Assembly: GCA_963576725.1 (NCBI GenBank) | Contig: OY755242.1 | Span: forward strand, 9,143,132-9,207,131 | Direction of reading: 5' to 3' | Source of the DNA: Azorinus chamasolen | Lineage: Eukaryota; Mollusca; Bivalvia; Cardiida; Solecurtidae | Length of the DNA stretch: 64,000 nt | Shown: one piece after another, positions 57,370 to 64,000 of the stretch | Layout: each line of letters starts with the position of its first letter | Position numbering within the stretch: position 1 is the first letter of the stretch | Notes under the pieces: model-generated | Told to the model about the DNA's origin: nothing | What the model saw: the letters and a program-made list of their open reading frames with translations, nothing else | Database searches by the model: none | Position numbers and translations under genes: made by a program

Positions 57370-58170
57370 CTATTAACCCTTTCCAAGTTTGCTTTGACAA
57401 TCTGATCTGGGTCTACTCTGTTTGCTAATGAGTAAAAACATGTTATTTCCATGAAACGAATTTTTAGCTTTGATAAAAACTGTAAAATCAAATCTATATC
57501 TTGTCAAAAGCAAACAGAGCAGATCCTGATCAGACAGCTTCTATAGGAGCTGTCTGATCTGGGTCTACTCTTATTTTTAATCCTAAATCACACATTATTT
57601 CTGTAAAGAGAAGTTTTTGCTTTGACAAAAACTGTAGAATCAGATCTATATTGTGTCAAAAGCAAACAGAGCAGACCCTGATCAGGCGGCTTCTTTCAAA
57701 GAGATCTGTAATGTCGTCTGCTTCAGATTTGTTGTCATTTGAATTTCTAAAAGATCAGTTTTAGGCATTTTGACCTAAGTTGTAAACAATTTAGATCTTG
57801 GTCAGACAGTTACTTGGTATTAGATCTGAATCCAGACTGTGTGTCAATCTTAGTTCAAGTTGATTCAGCAGTGAAAGGGTGAAAGCAGTGTCATCTGCTA
57901 GAAATGTTGTCTGCTGAAAAATTAACATTGTCAATATTACTGTAACTCAGGTGAGCGATATAGGGCCAATGGCCCTCTTGTTCATATTTTCTTGTCAGTC
58001 CGTCTGTCACGCTTCGTGTCCGGGCCATATCTCCTACAAAGTTAGGCCAAATTCGTTATAACTTCACAAATTGAAGAAGCATGATGAGGAGTAGTGTCAT
58101 GCTCCTATAGGAGGCATCTGATCTGGGTCTACTCTGTTTTCAAATGTGTGAAAACACGTTTATATGAGGG
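57370..58170. repeat. Cluster of family M palindromes and a family G tail relic
   Basis: 'gcaaacagagcagatcctg...gggtctactctt' near 57500 is followed by diverged copies near 57660 and 58100. 57945-57980 keeps only the G-type tail 'caggtgagcgatatagggcc' to CTCTTGTT. Confidence 0.55.
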
Positions 58171-58470
58171 AAGGGTTAATTAATAATAGTGATTGGCATT
58201 ATGATATTATTATAACCTGCCCTGCAGTTCAGAAGAAGGGTAATTCATGTAAAGACTCCAGAATGCCAAATAAATTAAATAAATTATGAACTATTTTTTA
58301 ACATGAAATTGTATTACTTGAAACTACTAAGTTAAACTTAATATGAAATTATTATGTAATAATTTATAATAATATTCAAATGCAAAAAACCAGTTTGGAA
58401 TGCTAGGGTACACATACCCGTTCAGAAGAACAGTTGATCGCTTTTAGTCAGAACTTTTTATGGCCTTTTT

Positions 58471-59175
58471 AGCTCACCTGGCACAAAGTGCCAGGTGAGG
58501 TATTGTGAGGGGGCAGTGTCCGTCGTCGTGTGTCGTGCGGTGTGCGTCGTGCGTCGTCAACAATTTACTTAAACATCTTCTTCTCTGAAACCACAAAGCC
58601 TAGAGCTTTGATATTTGGTATGTAGAATCATCTAATGGTCCTCTACAAAGATTGTTCAAATTATGACCCCTGGACCAAAAATGGCCCCGCCCTGGGGCTT
58701 ATCAGTTTTTCTTAGGAAAATCTTTAAAAATCTTCTCCTCTGAAACCGTAAGGCCTAGACCTTTGATATTTGGTATGTAGCATCATCTAATGTTCCTCTA
58801 CAAAGATTGTTCAAATTATGACCCCCGGACCAAAAATGGCCCCGCCCCGGGGCTTATCAGTTTTTCATAGGAAAATCTTTAAAAATCTTCTTCTCTGAAA
58901 CTGTAAGGCCTAGACCTTTGGTATTTAGTATGTAGCATCATCTAATGGTCCTCTACAAAGATTGTTCAAATTATGACCCCCAGGCCAAAAATGGCCCCGC
59001 CCCGGGGCTTATCAGTTTCTCATAGGAAAATCTTTAAAAATCTTCTTCTCTGAAACCGTAAGGCCTAGACATTTGATATTTGGTATGTAGCATTATCTAA
59101 TGGTCCTCTACAAAGATTGTTCAAATTATGTCCCCTGGACCAAAAATGGCCCCGCCCTAGCGCTTATCAGTTTTT
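58471..59175 (+). mobile_element. Family G element (copy G2), left part
   Basis: Perfect head hairpin AGCTCACCTGGCAC AAA GTGCCAGGTGAG, a GTCGTG tract and four G monomers, cut by family A at 59176. G-type monomers reappear at about 61480-61778. Confidence 0.75.
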
Positions 59176-61148
59176 AGCTCACCAGAGCACAAAGTGCTCA
59201 GGGTGAGCTATTGTGATGGCCCGTTGTCCGTCGTCTGTCGTCGTGCGTCGTGCGTCGTTCGTCGTTCGTCGTTCGTCATTCGTCGTCCGTCGTCAACAAT
59301 TTGAACCTTTAAAAATCTTCTCCTCTGAATCTACAGGGATCTCAACTTTCATCTTTGGCACATAGCATCATATTCAGGTCCTCTACAAAAGTAATATAAA
59401 TTATGCCCCTGGGGTCAAAATTGACCCCGCCCCAGGGGTGCCTTGTTTTCAATAGAAACATATAGTAAAACTTTGAAAATCTTCTCCTCTGAAACTGGAA
59501 GGTTCTCAGCTTTCATATTTAGCACATAGCATCATGTTCAGGTCCTCTACAAAAGTTATATAAATTATGGCCCCGGGGTCAAAATTGGCCCCGCTCCAGG
59601 GGTGGGCAGTTTTCAATAGAAACAAATAGTGAAATCTTTGAAAATCTTCTCCTCTGAAACTGGAAGGCTCTCTGCTTTCATATTTGGCACAGAGCATCAT
59701 GTTCAGGTCCTCTACAAAAGTTATATAAATTATGGCCCCTGGGTCAAAATTGGCCCCGTCCCAGGGGTGGGCAGTTTTCAAAAGAAACAAATAGTGAAAT
59801 CTTTGAAAATCTTCTCCTCTGAAACTGGAAGGCTCTCAGCTTTCATATTTGGCAGAGAGCATCATGTTCAGGTCCTCTACAAAAGTTATATAAATTATGG
59901 CCCCAGGGGTGGGCAGTTTTCAATAGAAACAAATAGTGAAATCTTTGAAAATCTTCTTCACTGAAACTGGAAGGTTTTCAGCTTTCATATCTGGCACATA
60001 GCATCATGTTCAAGTCCTCTACATAAGTTATATTATTTATGGCCCTGGGGTCAAAATTGGCCCCGCCCCAGGGGCGGGCACTTTTCAAAAGAAACAAATA
60101 GTGAAATCTTTAAAAACCTTCTTCTCTGAAACTGGAAGGCTCTCAGCTTTCATATTTGGCACATAGCATCATGTTCAGGTCCTCTACAAAAGTTATATAA
60201 ATAATGGCCCCGGGGTCAAAATTGGCCCGCCCCAGGGATGCGCAGTTTTCAATAGAAACAAATAGTGAAATCTTTGAAAAGCTTCTCGTCTGAAACTGGA
60301 AGGTTCCTGGCTTTCATATTTGGCACATAGCATAATGTTCAGGTCCTCTACAAAAGTTATATAAATTATGGCCCTGGGGTCAAAATTGGCCCGGCCCCAG
60401 GTGTTGGCAGTTTTCAATAGAAACAAATAGTGAAATCTTTGAAAATCTTCTTCTCTGAAACTGGAAAGCTCTCAGCTTTTATATATTGGCACATAGCATC
60501 ATGTTCAGGTCCTCTACAAAAGTTATATAAATTATGGTGCCCTGGGGTCAAAATTGGCCCTGCCCCAGGGGTGGGCAGTTTTCAATAGAAACAAATAGTG
60601 AAATCTTTGAAAATCTTCTCGTCTGAAACTGGAAGGTTTTCAGCTTTCATATTTGTCACATAGCATCATGTTCAGGTCCTCTACAAAAGTTATATAAATT
60701 ATGGCCCGCCCCAGGGGTGGGCAGTTTTCAATATAAACAAATAGTGAAATCTTTGAAAATCTTCTTCACTGAAACTGGAAGGCTCTCAGCTTTCATATTT
60801 GGCACAGAGAATCATATTCAGGTCCTCTACAAAAGTTATATAAATTAGGTATGGTCTCGGGGTTAAAATTGGCCCTGCCACAGGGGTGGGCATTTTTCAA
60901 TAGAAACATATTGAGAAATCTTTGAAAATCTTCTTCTCTGAAACTGGAAGGTTAATCTCAGCTTTCATAATTGGCTCATAGCATCATCTTCAGGTCCCCT
61001 ACAAGTTTTTCTAAATTATTCCCCTGGGGTCAAAATTGGCCCGCCCCAGGGCCGGCTAGTTTTCTATAGAAACATATAGTGAAAACTTTGAAAATCTTCT
61101 CCTCTGATTGTCTGGTGAGCGCTTCAGGGCCATTCTGGCCCTCTTCTT
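59176..61148 (+). mobile_element. Family A element nested in G2
   Basis: Head AGCTCACCAGAGCACAAAGTGC after five T's ('cagttttt'), about eleven monomers, tail CTGGTGAGCGC with hairpin and a mutated end (CTCTTCTT). 61149-61412 is a further short A-type piece with its own tail. Confidence 0.82.
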
Positions 61149-61412
61149 TAAATTATGCCCCTGGGGTTATGCCTCGGGTTGGACCATATAAAGTAAAAAC
61201 ATTGAAAATCTTCTCTGAAACTGGAATGTTCATAACTTTCATATTTGGCACATAGATTCATGTTCAGGTCCTCTACAAATGTTATATAAATTTGCCCCTG
61301 TGGTCAAAATTGGCCCTGCCCCAGGAGTAGCCAGCTTTCAATAGAAACATATAGCGAAAACTTTGAAAATCTTCTCCTCTGATTGTCAGGTGAGCGCTTC
61401 AGGGCCATTATG

Positions 61413-61778
61413 GTTTTACATAGAAATACAGTGTATGCAAAAATCTATAGTAACCAGGTAAGGGATTTAGGGCCATCTGGTTTAAATCTTCTTCTCTGAA
61501 ACCACAAACCCTAGAACCTTTGGTATGTTGCATTGAATGGTCCTCTACCAAGGTTGTTCAAATCATGACCCCCAGGTCAAAACTGGCCCTGCACTGGGGC
61601 TTATCAGTTTTACATAGACTTATATTGGAAAACCTTTAAAAATCTTCTTCTCTGAAACCACATACCCTAGAGCTAAGATATTTGGTATGAAGCATCACCT
61701 AATAGACCTCTACCAAGTTTGTTCAAATTATGTCCCCCGGGCCAAAAATGGCCCCGCTCCCGGGTTTATCAGTTTTTT
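61413..61778 (+). mobile_element. Family G monomers (probable continuation of G2)
   Basis: 'cttcttctctgaaaccac', 'ttcaaatcatgacccccagg' and 'ggcttatcagtttta' units, ended by the next family A insertion after six T's. Confidence 0.55.
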
Positions 61779-62590
61779 AGCTCACCAGAGCACAAAGTGC
61801 TGATGTCTGTCGGCGTTAGTTGTGTGTAGTGCATCGACAACAATTTGAACCTTTAAAAATCTTCTCCTCTTAATCTACAAGGTTTTCAGCTTTCATTTTT
61901 GGCACATAGCATCACCTTATAGGTCCTCTACAAAAGTTATATAAATAATTCCCCTGGAGTCAAAATTGGCAACACCCTGGGGGTGTCAAGTTTTCAATAG
62001 AAACATATAGTGAAAACTTTGAAAATCTTCTCCTATGGTATCTGCTTCAGAATTATTGTCTGTTCACACTGATTTTAACCCATTCTCTCATAGGCTATTT
62101 TTAGATCCTACCTCTTTGAATAAATCTACCTAAAATGAGCATTAATTAGAGAAAAGGATAAAATCAGAATTGTGTAGATTTGAAACCATTGTGATATATA
62201 GAGCATTTGCTCCTATGCACAATGGTTTCATAAATTGACTGTTACAGAGGCATAGAAAGGTGCATTTATGGAAGAAAGGGTTAATGCATATCAATCTTAC
62301 TATTAACTCTCTTGTACAAACCACATAATTATAAAGTTCACATATGCATCAGATCAGAATCAAACTGTGTGCTAATTAGAAATTACTTCTTAAACTGGAA
62401 GTTTCTCAGCTTTCATATTTGGCACATAGCATCATCTTGAGGTCCTCTACAAAACATGAATTATGCCCCTGGGTTCAAATGAAGCCCTGCACTAGAGGTG
62501 GCCAGTTTTCTATAGAAACAGAGAAAACTTTGAAAATCTTCTCCTGATTGTCTGGTGAGCGACATCAGGGCCATCATTGCCCCTCTTGTT
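61779..62590 (+). mobile_element. Family A element interrupted by a family L palindrome
   Basis: Head AGCTCACCAGAGCACAAAGTGC, one to two monomers, a 62040-62385 insert containing an L element (ends 'aacccattctctc' and 'gaagaaagggttaa'), then a last monomer and tail to CTCTTGTT. Confidence 0.7.
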
Positions 62591-64000
62591 TTGTCTGTAA
62601 CTTTAACGCAACTTTAACATTGGTCATAACTTTTGAGCCAGTACAGATAGAGACTTGACATGTCAAGGTCAAGGTCATCCTTCAGGGTCAAAGGTCAAAT
62701 TGTCTGTTTGTTTGTCTGTAACTTTAACATTGGTCATAACTTTTGAACCAGTACAGCTAGTGACTTGATATTTGGCATGCATATGTATCTCATAACGCCG
62801 CACATTTTGAGGGGTGACATGTCAAGGTCATCCTTCAAGGTCAGAGGTCAAATATATGGGTCAAATCACAGACTAACATTGGCCATAACTTTTGGTCCAG
62901 TAGAGATAGAGACTTGATATTTGGCATGCTCGTGTATCTCATGAAGCTGCACATTTTGAGGGGTGACATGTCAAGGTCATCCTTCAGGGTCAAAGGTCAA
63001 ATTGTCTGTTTCTTTGTCTGTAACTTTAACGCAACTTTAACATTGGTCATAACTTTTGAGCCAGTACAGCTGGTGACTTGATATTTGGCATGCATATGTA
63101 GCTCATAAAGCCGCACATTTTGAGGGGTGACATGTCAAGGTCATTCTTTAGGGTCAAAGATCAAATTGTCTGTTTGTTTGTCTGTAACTTTAACATTGGT
63201 CATAACTTTTGAGCCAGTACAGATAGAGACTTGATATTTGGCATACCTATATATCCTATAAAGCCACACATTTTGAGGGAGACATGTCAAGGTCATCCTT
63301 CAGGGTCAAAGGTCACCAACTTCAAATTGGCCATAACTTTTGAACCAATAGAGATAAAGTCTTGATATTTGTTATGCATGTGTATCTCATGAAGCTGCAC
63401 ATTTTGAGGGGCAACATGTCAAGGTGAAGGTCATCTTTCATGGTCAAAGGTCACCGACTTTAACATTGGCCATAACTTTTGAACCTTTAGATACAGACTT
63501 GACATTTGGTATGCATGTGTATCTCATGAAGCTGCACAGTTTGGGGGTGACATGTCATCTTTCAGGGTCAAAGGTCACCCACTTTAACATCAGCCTTAAC
63601 TTTTGAACCAGTAGAGATACAGACTTGATAGTTGGTATACATGTGTTTCTCATTTGGCTGCACAGTTTAAGGGGTGACATGTCAATGTCAAGGTCATCTT
63701 TGAAGGCCAAACGTCACCATCATTAACATTGGCCATAACGTTTGAACCAGTAGATATACAGCCTTGATACTGGTATGCATGTGTATCTCATGAAGCCGCA
63801 CAGGTTGAGGGGTGACATATCAAGATCAAGGTCATCCTTCATGGTCAAAGGTCACCAACTTTAACAATGGTCATAACTTTTGAACCAGTAGAGATACAGA
63901 CTTGATATTTGGTATGCATGTGTACCCCAAAAAGCTACACAGTTTGAGGAGTGGCATGTCAAGATCAAGGTCATCCTTCAGGGTCAAATATCATATGAAG
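62591..64000 (+). mobile_element. Family K tandem array, running off the window
   Basis: Eight or more ~165-bp monomers with 'aacattggccataacttttg', 'gacttgatatttggcatgc' and 'gtcaaggtcatccttcaggg' plus 'tcaaaggtca'. No tail seen before the window ends. Confidence 0.7.

Overview
The window looks like intron-rich nuclear DNA of a marine invertebrate, most likely a bivalve mollusc. Support comes from a spliced host gene, a Polinton/Maverick DNA transposon, and very dense minisatellite-cored non-autonomous elements like those known from bivalves. The species assignment is inference. No rRNA, tRNA or CRISPR array was recognised.

Layout. (1) 1-18124: a family A tandem-repeat element (1-828 and 17404-18124) is split by a Polinton at 829-17403. 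The Polinton has AG...CT ends, terminal inverted repeats of about 0.7 kb and an exact 6-bp target duplication (TATAGT). A second family A element (887-2540) is nested inside its left inverted repeat. Plus-strand genes, in order: retroviral-type integrase with chromodomain (broken), penton-like virion protein (broken), small basic protein, major capsid protein (one frameshift), membrane-anchored PC4-like protein, packaging ATPase and two small conserved proteins. The protein-primed DNA polymerase B is on the minus strand, convergent with these. It is a pseudogene and its 5' end appears to be spliced. No adenovirus-type protease was seen. (2) 19545-55506: four short exons with canonical splice sites and compatible phases encode the N-terminal part of a protein kinase on the plus strand. 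Its introns hold almost everything else in this range. (3) 19850-42695: a mosaic of repeat elements (families A, C, D, E, F, G, H, J), including a 5.7-kb family A array. (4) 42696-53817: scattered remains of what looks like a second, older Polinton-like element (packaging ATPase and small proteins on the minus strand), cut up by elements D2, F2 and I1. (5) 53525-64000: microsatellites, small palindromic elements, the last kinase exon, and more A, G, E and K elements.

How the parts relate. Most repeats share one architecture: a short hairpin head, a GTCC/GTCT microsatellite, a run of ~150-160-bp monomers, and a tail hairpin ending in TCTTGTT. Nested copies allow comparison with unoccupied sites. 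Family A enters runs of T without a target duplication, as expected of Helentron-like rolling-circle elements. All recognisable copies lie in the same orientation as the kinase gene. Arrays of families B and F carry, in most monomers, perfect oestrogen-response-element palindromes next to other nuclear-receptor half-sites.
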